Source of the DNA: an uncultured Pseudomonadota bacterium
GTDB lineage: Bacteria; Pseudomonadota; Gammaproteobacteria; Steroidobacterales; Steroidobacteraceae
Direction of reading: 5' to 3'
NCBI GenBank assembly: GCA_903908265.1
Contig: CAIVRI010000088.1
Coordinates: 1 to 64,000, forward strand
DNA: 64,000 bases
The notes beneath the pieces are model-generated. The model saw only the letters and a list, made by a program, of their open reading frames with translations, was not told where the DNA came from and did not search any database. A program made the position numbers and the translations under genes. Below, piece after piece: positions 26,347-35,290 of the stretch (positions are counted from its first letter, which is position 1; each line of letters begins with the position of its first letter).

Positions 26347-27138
26347 ATGAGCGATACCCTCTCTGCCGTCGCACTTGGCCTAATCGAAGGTCTCACGGAA
26401 TTCTTACCGATCTCCTCAACCGGTCATATGATCATCGCCGGCGATCTGCTCGGGTTCACGAACAGCTTTTCAAAGCTGTTCGAGGTGGTAATTCAAATGG
26501 GCGCCATACTCGCCGTGTGTTGGCTCTATCGCGAGAAGCTTTGGCGGACCCTGACCGGACTGGGCACTCAGGGCGAGGCGCGCGTCTTTGCGCGCAACGT
26601 CACGCTGGCCTTTCTACCGGCCGTGTTCATTGGCCTCGCCGCACACGACTTCATCAAGCGCGTGTTGTTTACGCCCTCAGTGGTCGGCTGGGCTTTTATT
26701 CTGGGAGGCCTTGCAATCCTCGCAGCAGAACGCTGGCGCCCGGCGCCGAACTGCAGCAGTACCGAGTCGATGCCGGTCGCGACCGCCATCAAAATCGGTC
26801 TATTCCAGTGCCTTGCGATGATTCCCGGCACCTCCCGCTCAGGCGCGACGATCGTGGGGGCCTTACTACTCGGCGTCACCCGCGAAGCCGCCACAGAATT
26901 CTCCTTCTTTCTTGCAATACCGACGATGGCTGGCGCGACGGCACTCGACTTGTGGAAAGCACGACATGACCTTGGGGAGGCAGGCTGGGGCCTCATTGCC
27001 ATTGGCTTCGTCGTGGCCTTTATGGCCGCCCTTGTGGTCGTGCGCGGTCTCGTTGGCTTTGTCAGCCGTCGCGGGTTCGCCCCGTTCGCGTGGTACCGAA
27101 TTGCTGCTGGCCTTGTGATTCTCTACTCGGTGCGCTGA
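26347..27138 (+). CDS. uppP: Undecaprenyl-diphosphatase
   Basis: 263 residues; the ORF track extends it upstream to 25978, but MSDTLSAVALGLIEGLTEFLPISSTGHMI at 26347 is the canonical UppP/BacA start, with the catalytic Glu-rich EGLTEFLPISSTGH. The second signature PGTSRSGATIVGALLLGVTREAATEFSFFLAIP is intact, and about eight TM helices are visible. It recycles the undecaprenyl carrier for peptidoglycan and polysaccharide synthesis and gives bacitracin tolerance. Its stop overlaps the 3' end of the convergent small gene by 16 nt. It may help the nearby nucleotide-sugar genes, but is not in their operon. Confidence 0.96.
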   Translation: MSDTLSAVALGLIEGLTEFLPISSTGHMIIAGDLLGFTNSFSKLFEVVIQMGAILAVCWLYREKLWRTLTGLGTQGEARVFARNVTLAFLPAVFIGLAAHDFIKRVLFTPSVVGWAFILGGLAILAAERWRPAPNCSSTESMPVATAIKIGLFQCLAMIPGTSRSGATIVGALLLGVTREAATEFSFFLAIPTMAGATALDLWKARHDLGEAGWGLIAIGFVVAFMAALVVVRGLVGFVSRRGFAPFAWYRIAAGLVILYSVR

Positions 27139-27332
27139 CCGGACGGGGGTTTGACGCGGCCACCGCAAGCCTCACAGGCACTCTGGCCAGCAAACCAAAC
27201 GATTACGCGATCCGGTAAGCGCGGCTGCAGCCAACGTGCCACTGCCACGCGCGCTCGCAATGGCAATAGCGAGCGTAGCGCTTGCATCAGCGCAACCACG
27301 ACAACTAGGGTAACAATGAGGCGTTGCAGCAT
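27123..27332 (-). CDS. Small membrane protein with CxxC, coupled to feoB
   Basis: 69 residues from the ATG at 27332, which shares its A with the feoB TAA stop (TAATG). One TM helix (LQRLIVTLVVVVALMQALRSLLPL) is followed by a basic amphipathic part and CEAC near the C-terminus. Comparable short TM plus Cys-pair proteins follow feoB in some xanthomonad-like genomes. No FeoC homology is visible, although the position is FeoC's. The Cys pair could bind iron or an Fe-S cluster (inference). The tail overlaps uppP on the other strand by 16 nt. Confidence 0.65.
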   Translation of the reverse strand: MLQRLIVTLVVVVALMQALRSLLPLRARVAVARWLQPRLPDRVIVWFAGQSACEACGGRVKPPSGQRTE

Positions 27333-29215
27333 TAACCTGCGCCTAGCCACCAGCGAGCGACATGATAGGTCACGCCAGCAGCAATATAGGCGGCCAGGAA
27401 CATCGCACCAGCCACCAGCAGAGGGTGCCGCCACCCACCTGTTTCGCGACGAATCACGGCTAGCGTCGACAAGCATTGCGGGGCATACACATACCACGCC
27501 AGCAGCGACAGCGCGGTGGGCAAGCTCCATGCCTGCGCCACAATTGGTGTTAGCGCCCCGGCCACATCTTGGCCAGTTGCCGCAAGCGAATAGACCGTAC
27601 CCAACGCACCCACAGCCACCTCGCGCGCTGCCATGCCCGGCACCAGCGCAATAGAAATTTCCCAGTTGAACCCAATTGGCGCAAACACATGCGCAAGGAA
27701 GCTACCGAGCCGCCCCGCCAGGCTCCACTCGATCGCAGGCCCGGTAAACCCAGGCGGCGGTGCCGGGACGCTGGATAAGAACCAAAGCAGGATCATGAGC
27801 GCGAGTATGGTCGTGCCCACCCGACGGACGAACACCTCAATACGTTGCCACAGGCCGATACCTAGGTTGCGCAGACTCGGCCAGTGATAGGACGGGAGTT
27901 CCATCTGCAATGGCTGCAACGTGCGCTTGCCGGTCGCGAACTGTAGGCAGAACGCAGCTACAAAAGCACTCAAAAGACCCACGGCGTAGAGGACGAAGAG
28001 CACGAGACCCTGCAGGCCTACGCCCAGAGCCAACGTGCGATTGGGAATGAAGGCACCAATGAGCAGCGTATAAACCGGCAAGCGCGCCGAGCACGTCATC
28101 AAAGGCGCGATCAGGATCGTGACCAATCGATCCCGCGGATTGGGAATCGTTCGGGTGGCCATAATCCCCGGAATCGCGCAGGCAAAACTAGACAACAGCG
28201 GAATAAAAGAACGTCCCGACAAACCCACTCCGCCCATCAGACGATCCAATAAAAATGCCGCACGCGGCAGGTAGCCGGAATCCTCTAACACGAGAATGAA
28301 GGCAAACAACAAGACAATCTGCGGCAAAAACACCACTACGCTACCAGCACCAGCGAGGATGCCATCCACAAACAAGCTGCGCAGCAGTCCCGGCGCTATC
28401 GACGCGTTGATCCACCCGGCGACCATCGCAACAAGCGCAGTAAGCGCCTCCATGAACGGCCGCGCTCCAGCAAAGACCGCCTGGAACATTAAGAACAACG
28501 TTACCGCAAGAATCAGTGGGCCGAAAACCGGATGCAGGACGATGCCATCGATTCGGTCCGATGGCGTGTCGATGGGAGGATCAAGCCGTCCAACGGCCGC
28601 AAGAACCCGTTCGACTTCGCGTTGATCATTCGCCGTAGCGGCTACATCACCACGATCAGGCTCTGCCGGTTCGACGTGCTCCACAGCCACACGCACAATC
28701 GAAAAATGGGCATCTAACCATTCGACCAGCGAAGCCGCTCCATCGCGCCGCACGCCGACGGTCGATACAACCGGCACCCCAAGGGCTTCGGCCAGCGCTG
28801 CCGGTTCAACCGCCACGCCCCGACGTCGGGCCAGGTCACTCATGTTGAGCGCCACAACGAGCGGGTACCCCACCCGTTTCAGGGCAACCACCAGTCGCAG
28901 ATGACGGCTTAAATTCGTGGCATCGACCACCGCAACAATCAGATCCGGAGGCACCTCGCCGGGCAGTCGGCCTAAAATGTAGTCACAGGTCACCGCCTCG
29001 TCGGGGGTACGCGGATGCAGACTGTACGCACCGGGGAGATCCAGCACCTGCATCCGGCGACCCGCTGGGCTCGTCAACCGCCCCTCTTTGCGCTCCACCG
29101 TGACGCCGGCGTAATTGGCGATTTTTTGCCTACTTCCGGTCAATAGATTGAACAGCGCGGTCTTGCCACAATTGGGATTACCAACCAGCGCAATACAAGG
29201 CTCCAGCGGGCTCAT
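27332..29215 (-). CDS. feoB: Ferrous iron transporter FeoB
   Basis: 627 residues. The N-terminal G domain has GNPNCGKTALFN (G1), the switch Thr in ANYAGVTVE, DLPGAYSL (G3) and ALNMSDLA (G4). The membrane domain carries Gate motifs including SFACAIPGIMATRT, where the conserved Cys of the iron path is present, and a second FIP/Gate block (GMAAREVAVGALGTVYSL). It is on the short side for FeoB (typically 700-800), with a compact helical region between G domain and Gate1 (about residues 170-235). It overlaps feoA by 4 nt (ATGA). It imports Fe2+ across the inner membrane. Confidence 0.96.
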   Translation of the reverse strand: MSPLEPCIALVGNPNCGKTALFNLLTGSRQKIANYAGVTVERKEGRLTSPAGRRMQVLDLPGAYSLHPRTPDEAVTCDYILGRLPGEVPPDLIVAVVDATNLSRHLRLVVALKRVGYPLVVALNMSDLARRRGVAVEPAALAEALGVPVVSTVGVRRDGAASLVEWLDAHFSIVRVAVEHVEPAEPDRGDVAATANDQREVERVLAAVGRLDPPIDTPSDRIDGIVLHPVFGPLILAVTLFLMFQAVFAGARPFMEALTALVAMVAGWINASIAPGLLRSLFVDGILAGAGSVVVFLPQIVLLFAFILVLEDSGYLPRAAFLLDRLMGGVGLSGRSFIPLLSSFACAIPGIMATRTIPNPRDRLVTILIAPLMTCSARLPVYTLLIGAFIPNRTLALGVGLQGLVLFVLYAVGLLSAFVAAFCLQFATGKRTLQPLQMELPSYHWPSLRNLGIGLWQRIEVFVRRVGTTILALMILLWFLSSVPAPPPGFTGPAIEWSLAGRLGSFLAHVFAPIGFNWEISIALVPGMAAREVAVGALGTVYSLAATGQDVAGALTPIVAQAWSLPTALSLLAWYVYAPQCLSTLAVIRRETGGWRHPLLVAGAMFLAAYIAAGVTYHVARWWLGAG

Positions 29216-29511
29216 GTAGCCCCACAGACTGGCGGCGCGAGAACCTGCACGGTGATGCAGTCTGCTTCAAAACGCCGTAGCGCGAAGGTGCCACTGCCGA
29301 GTCGCACCGCAATAGGGTCGCCGAACAAGGCACGGGCCAGCACCCGAACACGGGCACCTGGCAGGAACCCGAGCTCCGCGAGCCGTTCGGGCAGATCCGC
29401 GCTGACCCGGTCCGACTGGACCGACAGGCCAAGGATTAGCCCCTCACCGAGCAACGGCAGTTCGGTAAGCGTCAGGCGCGCGGCGGGTCGAAGGGTAGAC
29501 GGAGCCTCCAT
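29212..29511 (-). CDS. feoA: FeoA, SH3-like accessory protein for FeoB
   Basis: 99 residues with the FeoA pattern VSADLPERLAELGFLPGARV-RVLARALFGDPIAVRLGSGTFALRRFEA. The approximately 20 extra N-terminal residues (MEAPSTLRPAARLTLTELPL) contain the usual TLTELPLG-like opening. It is the first gene of feoA-feoB-small protein and overlaps feoB by ATGA. A Fur-box-like sequence sits directly upstream. Confidence 0.93.
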   Translation of the reverse strand: MEAPSTLRPAARLTLTELPLLGEGLILGLSVQSDRVSADLPERLAELGFLPGARVRVLARALFGDPIAVRLGSGTFALRRFEADCITVQVLAPPVCGAT

Positions 29512-29522
29512 GCGCCTATCTT

Positions 29523-29543
29523 AAATGAGAATAGGTCGCATTT
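29523..29543 (-). promoter_or_regulatory. Candidate Fur box upstream of feoA
   Basis: AAATGAGAATAGGTCGCATTT, 11 bp upstream of the feoA ATG. The left half AATGAGAAT matches the classical Fur half-site well; the right half (AAATGCGAC on the other strand) matches moderately. Iron repression of feoAB by Fur is usual in this group. By-eye call. Confidence 0.5.
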
Positions 29544-29591
29544 ACATTAGGGAATACCGACAGAATTGCCGACGTCCCCACCAGCGACCGG

Positions 29592-30965
29592 TCAATGATC
29601 CGCCGCAACCCCTCCGAGAGACTTCAAAAGCGTCAGGATTTCGTCGGTTTTAGACTGCATGAGCGCCGCGTCGGCCCGACTTTCCACATTCAGGCGAAGC
29701 AAGGGCTCGGTATTGGACGAACGCAAGTTCAGACGCCAGTCAGCAAACTCGATCGAAACGCCATCGGTATAGTCGCTGCGCTTGGCCAACGGTAGGTACC
29801 GTGCCTCGATTGCTGCAATAGCCGCTTTGCTATCGGGAACGCGCAAATTGATCTCGCCGCTTGCAGGAAACGCCCGCATGCGTTCTCCCACCAACTGCGC
29901 CAATGACTTGCCCGATTCGCTGATGACCTGCGCAAGCACCAGCCACGGAATCATGCCGCTATCGCAATAGGCAAACTCACGAAAGTAATGATGGGCACTC
30001 ATCTCGCCGCCATAAGCGGCATCCACTTCGCGCATCGTAGCCTTGATGAAAGCATGACCGGACTTGCACTGCACGGCACGACCGCCGTGTTGCTCCACAA
30101 TCTCAATCGTGTTCCAAGTCAGCCGCGGGTCGTGCACGATCGCTGCGCCCTTTGACCGCGCCAAAAACACCGAGGCCAGCAGCCCCACGATGTAGTAACC
30201 CTCAATAAAGGTTCCTTCATGATCAAAGAAGAAGCAGCGGTCGTAATCACCATCCCAGGCGATACCCATATCCGCCCCTGCACGCACCACCGCCGCAGAT
30301 ACGGGCGCCCGATTCTGCTCGAGCATTGGATTCGGAACGCCTTGCGGGAACGTCCCGTCCGGCAAGTGGTTCATCTTAATGAACTGGAACGGCAGGTACT
30401 GTTCCAGTGTATCGACCACCAAACCCGCGCCGCCATTACCCGCATTGCAGACGATCTTCAGCGGCTTCAGCTTGGACCGATCAACGTAGGACAGCAGGTG
30501 CGCAATATAGGCAGGTCCGGTATCGGTGAGGGTGACGGAGCCTACTTGCGCCGGCGTCGGAAAAACGGCGGCCTCTGCAAAAGCGCGAATGTCCTTTAAC
30601 CCCGTATCAGCGGAAATGGGCCTTGAACCCTCACGGACAAATTTCATGCCATTGTAGTCAGGCGGGTTATGGCTCGCTGTAACCATAATGCCGCCATCGA
30701 GGCCGAGCGCGAACGTCGAGAAATAAACGCCCTCGGTGCCACACAAACCGATATCGACGACATCCACTCCGGAGTCCACCAATCCCTGAATGACTTGCCT
30801 CGCAAGCGTATCGCTCGATAGGCGAATATCCCGACCGACGCAAACACGCTTCGGCTGAAGGAACTGCGCATAACCTCGAGCCACTCGGTAGGCAATATCT
30901 TCATTCAACTCAGTAGGAATACGACCACGCAGGTCGTAGGCCTTGAAGGCGGTGATGGCGTTCAT
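29592..30965 (-). CDS. manB: Phosphomannomutase/phosphoglucomutase
   Basis: 457-residue alpha-D-phosphohexomutase. The active-site Ser loop is MVTASHNPPDYNGMKF, the metal loop AWDGDYDRCFFFD, the sugar-binding loop GGEMSAHHYFREFAYCDSG, and the phosphate loop near RSSNTEPLLRLNVE. It converts mannose-6-P to mannose-1-P and probably also the glucose pair, like XanA/AlgC. It is last in the ugd-manC-manB unit, with 36 nt after manC, and supplies the substrate for ManC. Confidence 0.93.
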   Translation of the reverse strand: MNAITAFKAYDLRGRIPTELNEDIAYRVARGYAQFLQPKRVCVGRDIRLSSDTLARQVIQGLVDSGVDVVDIGLCGTEGVYFSTFALGLDGGIMVTASHNPPDYNGMKFVREGSRPISADTGLKDIRAFAEAAVFPTPAQVGSVTLTDTGPAYIAHLLSYVDRSKLKPLKIVCNAGNGGAGLVVDTLEQYLPFQFIKMNHLPDGTFPQGVPNPMLEQNRAPVSAAVVRAGADMGIAWDGDYDRCFFFDHEGTFIEGYYIVGLLASVFLARSKGAAIVHDPRLTWNTIEIVEQHGGRAVQCKSGHAFIKATMREVDAAYGGEMSAHHYFREFAYCDSGMIPWLVLAQVISESGKSLAQLVGERMRAFPASGEINLRVPDSKAAIAAIEARYLPLAKRSDYTDGVSIEFADWRLNLRSSNTEPLLRLNVESRADAALMQSKTDEILTLLKSLGGVAADH

Positions 30966-31001
30966 AGTTTGCGGTCTCGTTGCCTTAACACGAAGAATCG
31001 A

Positions 31002-32423
31002 TCAAGTGTTGGTGCCCTGGCGACCATAATTATCCTCGAAGCGGACGATATCGTCCTCCCCAAGGTAGGAGCCCGACTGTACCTCAATGATGTGTAGCGG
31101 CACCCGACCCGGATTCTGGATGCGGTGCTTCGCGCCGACGGGAATGTACGTCGACTGATTTTCCGACAACAGAAACACTTTTTCATCGCAGGTAATCTGT
31201 GCGGTCCCCGACACCACAATCCAGTGCTCAGCACGATGGTGATGCATCTGCAACGACAAGATCGCACCTGGGTTAACGACCAAGCGCTTCACCTGAAAAC
31301 GCTCCCCTGTGTCGACACTGTCGTAGCTACCCCAAGGTCTCAAGACCTCCCGGTGCACGGAAGGCTCGGAACGCTGGGCCGCTTTCAACTTTGCGACGAG
31401 TATTTTAACGTCCTGAACCCGCGCCTTCGGGGCCACGAGGACCGCGTCCTTGGTCTCAACCACAACGTGATCAACTAGGCCCACCGTCGCGATCAAACGC
31501 CCCGAAGAGTACAAATAACAGCCCGACGTATCATCGGAAATGACATCTCCACGGGTGACATTGCCGCGCGCGTCCGCCGGCAGGCTCTCATGCAACGCCG
31601 ACCACGAACCCACGTCGCTCCAACCGGCTTCAAGTGGGACAACGACCGCCGCACGGGTTTTCTCCATAACAGCGTAATCGATCGAATCACTGGCACAGCG
31701 GCCAAAGGACTCAACCCCGAGCCTAAGGAAGTCAAGATCTCGATGCGCATCGGCAAAAGCCGCTACGCACGCGGAGAGCATCTCCGGATTGAATTTCGCC
31801 AATTCCTCGACATAACGTCGCGCCGAAAACAGAAACATGCCGCTGTTCCAGAGATACTCCCCGCAAGCAACGTACTCGAGTGCGCGATCCGCACTCGGTT
31901 TCTCCACAAACTGGGCGATCGGATACGCCGGCCCCTCGCCTGGCGCACGGCGGATATAGCCATAACCAACCTCTGGGGCCGTCGGCACGACGCCGAAGGT
32001 CACCAAATGGCCAGACATCGCAGCGCTTACGCCAATGTGCACGGCCTTTTGAAACGCGGGCACGTCGCGCAGCAAGTGATCGGCCGGCATGACGAGCAAT
32101 ACGGCATCTTCTCCCGCAGGCCCAGCCAATGCGGCCAGCGCAGCGATCGCCACGGCCGGCGCAGTATTGCGACCGACCGGCTCTAGAATAATCTCACCCA
32201 CCGGAGCGCCAATCGCCCGCAATTGCTCAGCTACCAAGAATCGGTGATGCGCATTGCAGATCACCATCGGTGGGGCCGCATGCAAACCGTCGAGCCGGCG
32301 CACTGTGTCTTGCAGCATCGTCTCCTCACCGACGAGCGGCAGGAACTGTTTTGGATGCAATTCACGCGACAGCGGCCATAGGCGCGTGCCGGAACCACCA
32401 GACAGAATCACGGGTACAAGCAC
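31002..32423 (-). CDS. manC: Mannose-1-phosphate guanylyltransferase / mannose-6-phosphate isomerase
   Basis: 473-residue bifunctional type II enzyme. The N-terminal nucleotidyltransferase has VILSGGSGTRLWPLSREL-HPKQFLPL and the FVEKPSADRA product motif. The C-terminal cupin isomerase has RPWGSYDSVDTGERFQVKRL and QMHHHRAEHWIVVSG, carrying metal-binding His. It makes GDP-mannose for exopolysaccharide, LPS or mannosylation. It starts 20 nt after the ugd stop. Confidence 0.95.
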   Translation of the reverse strand: MLVPVILSGGSGTRLWPLSRELHPKQFLPLVGEETMLQDTVRRLDGLHAAPPMVICNAHHRFLVAEQLRAIGAPVGEIILEPVGRNTAPAVAIAALAALAGPAGEDAVLLVMPADHLLRDVPAFQKAVHIGVSAAMSGHLVTFGVVPTAPEVGYGYIRRAPGEGPAYPIAQFVEKPSADRALEYVACGEYLWNSGMFLFSARRYVEELAKFNPEMLSACVAAFADAHRDLDFLRLGVESFGRCASDSIDYAVMEKTRAAVVVPLEAGWSDVGSWSALHESLPADARGNVTRGDVISDDTSGCYLYSSGRLIATVGLVDHVVVETKDAVLVAPKARVQDVKILVAKLKAAQRSEPSVHREVLRPWGSYDSVDTGERFQVKRLVVNPGAILSLQMHHHRAEHWIVVSGTAQITCDEKVFLLSENQSTYIPVGAKHRIQNPGRVPLHIIEVQSGSYLGEDDIVRFEDNYGRQGTNT

Positions 32424-32443
32424 GACGACTCCTCGAGTACTGT

Positions 32444-33787
32444 TCAGACTACATCGGGGACTTTATCCCCGCGGCCAATGCCATAATAAGTGAAGCCCAA
32501 CCGACGCATCAACGCCGGATCGTATAAATTACGACCATCGAAAATGACTGGTGCTGACAAAGCCGCCTTGAGCACATCGAAATCGGGACTGCGAAACTCA
32601 CGCCATTCGGTCACGATGGCGAGAGCATCGGCACCGTCTAACGCTGACTCCATGGACTTACAGAAAATCAGATCGGGCCGATCACCGTACAGTCGTCGGG
32701 TCTCCTCCATCGCAACCGGGTCATACGCGCGCACTGCTGCGCCAGCCGCCCAAAGCGCCTCGAGCAAAACCCGACTCGGCGCCTCTCGCATGTCGTCCGT
32801 ATTGGGCTTGAATGCAAGCCCCCACACAGCAATCGTCTTGCCGGCCACTACGCCACCGAAGTGCGCAACTATCTTTTGGAACAACACGGTCTTCTGACGC
32901 GCATTAACGCCTTCGACCGCGGTGAGGATTAGCGGTTCGTAGCCGGTGGCCCGAGCCGATCGCTCCAGCGCTTGTACATCCTTGGGGAAACACGATCCCC
33001 CATAGCCAACTCCAGGATAGATGAAGTGATAACCGATACGTGGATCGGATCCAATCCCGACTCTCACCTTCTCCACATCCGCACCGACACGCTCGGCCAA
33101 ATTTGCGATCTCATTCATGAACGAAATCTTGGTGGCGAGCAGCGCATTTGCTGCATATTTCGTCAATTCTGCGGATCGAATGTCCATCACGATCAAGCGC
33201 TCATGGTTGCGCGTAAACGGCTCGTAGAGCGCTCGCATGAGCTCCGTAACGTGCATATTCTCTGTGCCAACAACGATACGATCGGGCCGCATAAAGTCAG
33301 TGATCGCGTCACCTTCTTTAAGAAACTCCGGGTTCGAGACAACGTCGAATGGGTGCGTGACTGCGCGCTCAGCAAGCGCTCCGTCCAGAGCCGTTCGTAC
33401 TCGATCGGCCGTGCCTACCGGAACGGTAGACTTGGTCACGACGACCTTGTAGTCGGTCATGTGCAGACCGATGGTACGGGCCACCGCGAGAACATAAGAC
33501 AGGTCGGCCGACCCATCCTCATCCGGCGGCGTACCGACGGCGATCATCTGAAAAAGGCCATGCGCAACGCCTTCGGCGGCATTCGTGGTAAACCGCAGAC
33601 GTCCTTTCGCTCGATTGCGTTCAATCAGTTCGTCGAGGCCCGGTTCGTGAATGGGAACTTCACCTGCATTCAACCGCGCAATCTTGCGCGGATCGACGTC
33701 CACACAGACCACCGTATTACCGGCATCCGCCAAACAGGCACCGGTCACGAGACCCACGTAGCCGGAACCAAAGATGGTGATCTTCAT
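32444..33787 (-). CDS. ugd: UDP-glucose 6-dehydrogenase
   Basis: 447 residues from the ATG at 33787 behind TTAGGGAGC; the ORF track adds 39 unlikely residues. The NAD-binding loop is [21 protein letters not shown], followed by [18 protein letters not shown]. The catalytic Cys lies in [15 protein letters not shown], and the C-terminal UDP-binding domain contains [17 protein letters not shown]. It makes UDP-glucuronate. It heads the ugd-manC-manB unit, 156 nt downstream of truB, so read-through from the ribosome-factor operon is possible. Confidence 0.95.
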   Translation of the reverse strand: MKITIFGSGYVGLVTGACLADAGNTVVCVDVDPRKIARLNAGEVPIHEPGLDELIERNRAKGRLRFTTNAAEGVAHGLFQMIAVGTPPDEDGSADLSYVLAVARTIGLHMTDYKVVVTKSTVPVGTADRVRTALDGALAERAVTHPFDVVSNPEFLKEGDAITDFMRPDRIVVGTENMHVTELMRALYEPFTRNHERLIVMDIRSAELTKYAANALLATKISFMNEIANLAERVGADVEKVRVGIGSDPRIGYHFIYPGVGYGGSCFPKDVQALERSARATGYEPLILTAVEGVNARQKTVLFQKIVAHFGGVVAGKTIAVWGLAFKPNTDDMREAPSRVLLEALWAAGAAVRAYDPVAMEETRRLYGDRPDLIFCKSMESALDGADALAIVTEWREFRSPDFDVLKAALSAPVIFDGRNLYDPALMRRLGFTYYGIGRGDKVPDVV

Positions 33788-33943
33788 TGCTCGCTCCCTA
33801 AATTCCCGCCGCGCATGGCTCAAACTGGAGCCGTCCAGGCACCAACCTCTAGCCAATCCAGACAGACCTGACAGGATTCCGCGCAGCATCGACACGGAAA
33901 ACACCAGCCAGAGCCGCGCCTACCGTTCCAATTGTACTGCCTA

Positions 33944-34858
33944 TTAGTTAAAAAGCCGCTTTGGGGCAACGGAACCGGCCCGCAGTTGGCCCAGGCCCAG
34001 AAACCGGCCTGACCCACCGTAGACCTTCACCATGCCGTCAGCGGCATCAACGGCTATCTGCTGACCATGCATAAAACGGCCTTCATCGTCCGCGCCGAGC
34101 TGGATCGAGGGCCACTGGCCCAGCGCAACGTCAGCGGCAACTAGGAGACCGTCCAAGTCAGCCTCGCGGCCGGCCAACGCCTCTAGCGCATCCAGTGTGT
34201 GGACCGGGTAACGTGTAAACGCATCGCCAACATCCGTCCGACGAAGCGCCGACAGATGACCCACGGTCCCCAAAGCAAGCGCCAGGTCCTCGCCTAACGT
34301 GCGAACGTAGGTGCCCTTTGAACAGCGTACGTCAAAGATCACCTCTGCAGCGGACCAGCCTACTAGGTCGATCGCGGAAATTCGCACCGCGCGGGGCTCA
34401 CGCTCAACTGTCTCACCACGCCGGGCAATCTTATACAGTGCTTCGCCATCGCGCTTCAGTGCCGAATACATCGGCGGAATTTGGGAAGTTTCACCAAGAA
34501 AGCGGGACAAGGCGTCCACCAGTAGCGCGTGATTCAGTTCTGGCACCGGCGAGGACGCGATCACCTCGCCTTCACGATCGCCCGTATTCGTGCGCTGCCC
34601 AAGCGCCACAGTCGCAACATACCGTTTATCCGCATCGAGCAAAAAGCCAGCGACTTTGGTGGCCTCGCCGAAGCACAAAGGCAAAACACCCGTCGCCATC
34701 GGATCGAGACTGCCCGTATGACCTGCCTTCTCGGCGCGGAAGAGGCGCCGTACGATTTGTAGCGCCTGATTGGATGTCAGCCCAAGCGGCTTATCGAGGA
34801 GAAGAATACCATCGACTCGCCGCCAGACCGTCCGCACGCGGCCGGCAAAAACCGTCAT
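33944..34858 (-). CDS. truB: tRNA pseudouridine(55) synthase TruB
   Basis: 304 residues. TruB core: GILLLDKPLGLTSNQALQ, then KAGHTGSLDPMATGVLPLC, where the Asp of GSLDP is catalytic. RCSKGTYVRTLGEDLA follows, and a PUA-like C-terminal domain ends FLGLGQLRAGSVAPKRLFN. It modifies U55 of the tRNA T-loop. It overlaps rbfA by ATGA and is the last gene of the rimP-nusA-infB-rbfA-truB operon. The rpsO-pnp pair that often follows is absent here. Confidence 0.97.
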   Translation of the reverse strand: MTVFAGRVRTVWRRVDGILLLDKPLGLTSNQALQIVRRLFRAEKAGHTGSLDPMATGVLPLCFGEATKVAGFLLDADKRYVATVALGQRTNTGDREGEVIASSPVPELNHALLVDALSRFLGETSQIPPMYSALKRDGEALYKIARRGETVEREPRAVRISAIDLVGWSAAEVIFDVRCSKGTYVRTLGEDLALALGTVGHLSALRRTDVGDAFTRYPVHTLDALEALAGREADLDGLLVAADVALGQWPSIQLGADDEGRFMHGQQIAVDAADGMVKVYGGSGRFLGLGQLRAGSVAPKRLFN

Positions 34859-35289
34859 TCCGCCGGATCGCCCGGCAGCTCAGCCTCGGCCTCGGCCTCG
34901 GGCTCGCTTGGAAGCGGATGTTCCTCCGTCAGACGCGCATCACTCTCCATCGCCTTATTGATCAAGGTCGACAAGCGCGCCGCTTCGTCGAGACTGTGGT
35001 CCACCACAAAGCGCAGCTCCGGCACGTGTCGAACCTCCAACTGCTTCTTGAGATGAATACGCAGAAAGCCGGAGGCAGACGCAAGCGCAGCGCCCACTTC
35101 GGCCGCCGTTCTCTTGCCATCGAATGGCACAAAGTAAACCTTGGCGTGACTCAAATCGCGACTCAATTCCACCGTCGTGAAAGTAACGAGCCCGACGCGG
35201 GGGTCTTTAACTTCACGACGCACCAACTCAGAGATCAGACGTAGCATCTGCTCTTCGAGTCGGCGGCCTCGTTGAAAATCACGAGGCAC
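34855..35289 (-). CDS. rbfA: Ribosome-binding factor A
   Basis: 144 residues with the KH-like RbfA core: RRLEEQMLRLISELVRREVKDPRV, VELSRDLSHAKVYFVPF, RIHLKKQLEVRHVPELRF-VVDHS. The acidic, low-complexity tail (PSEPEAEAEAELPGDPAE) is longer than in E. coli. It assists late 30S maturation. It lies between infB (1 nt gap) and truB (4-nt overlap). Confidence 0.96.
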   Translation of the reverse strand: MPRDFQRGRRLEEQMLRLISELVRREVKDPRVGLVTFTTVELSRDLSHAKVYFVPFDGKRTAAEVGAALASASGFLRIHLKKQLEVRHVPELRFVVDHSLDEAARLSTLINKAMESDARLTEEHPLPSEPEAEAEAELPGDPAE

Positions 35290-35290
35290 T

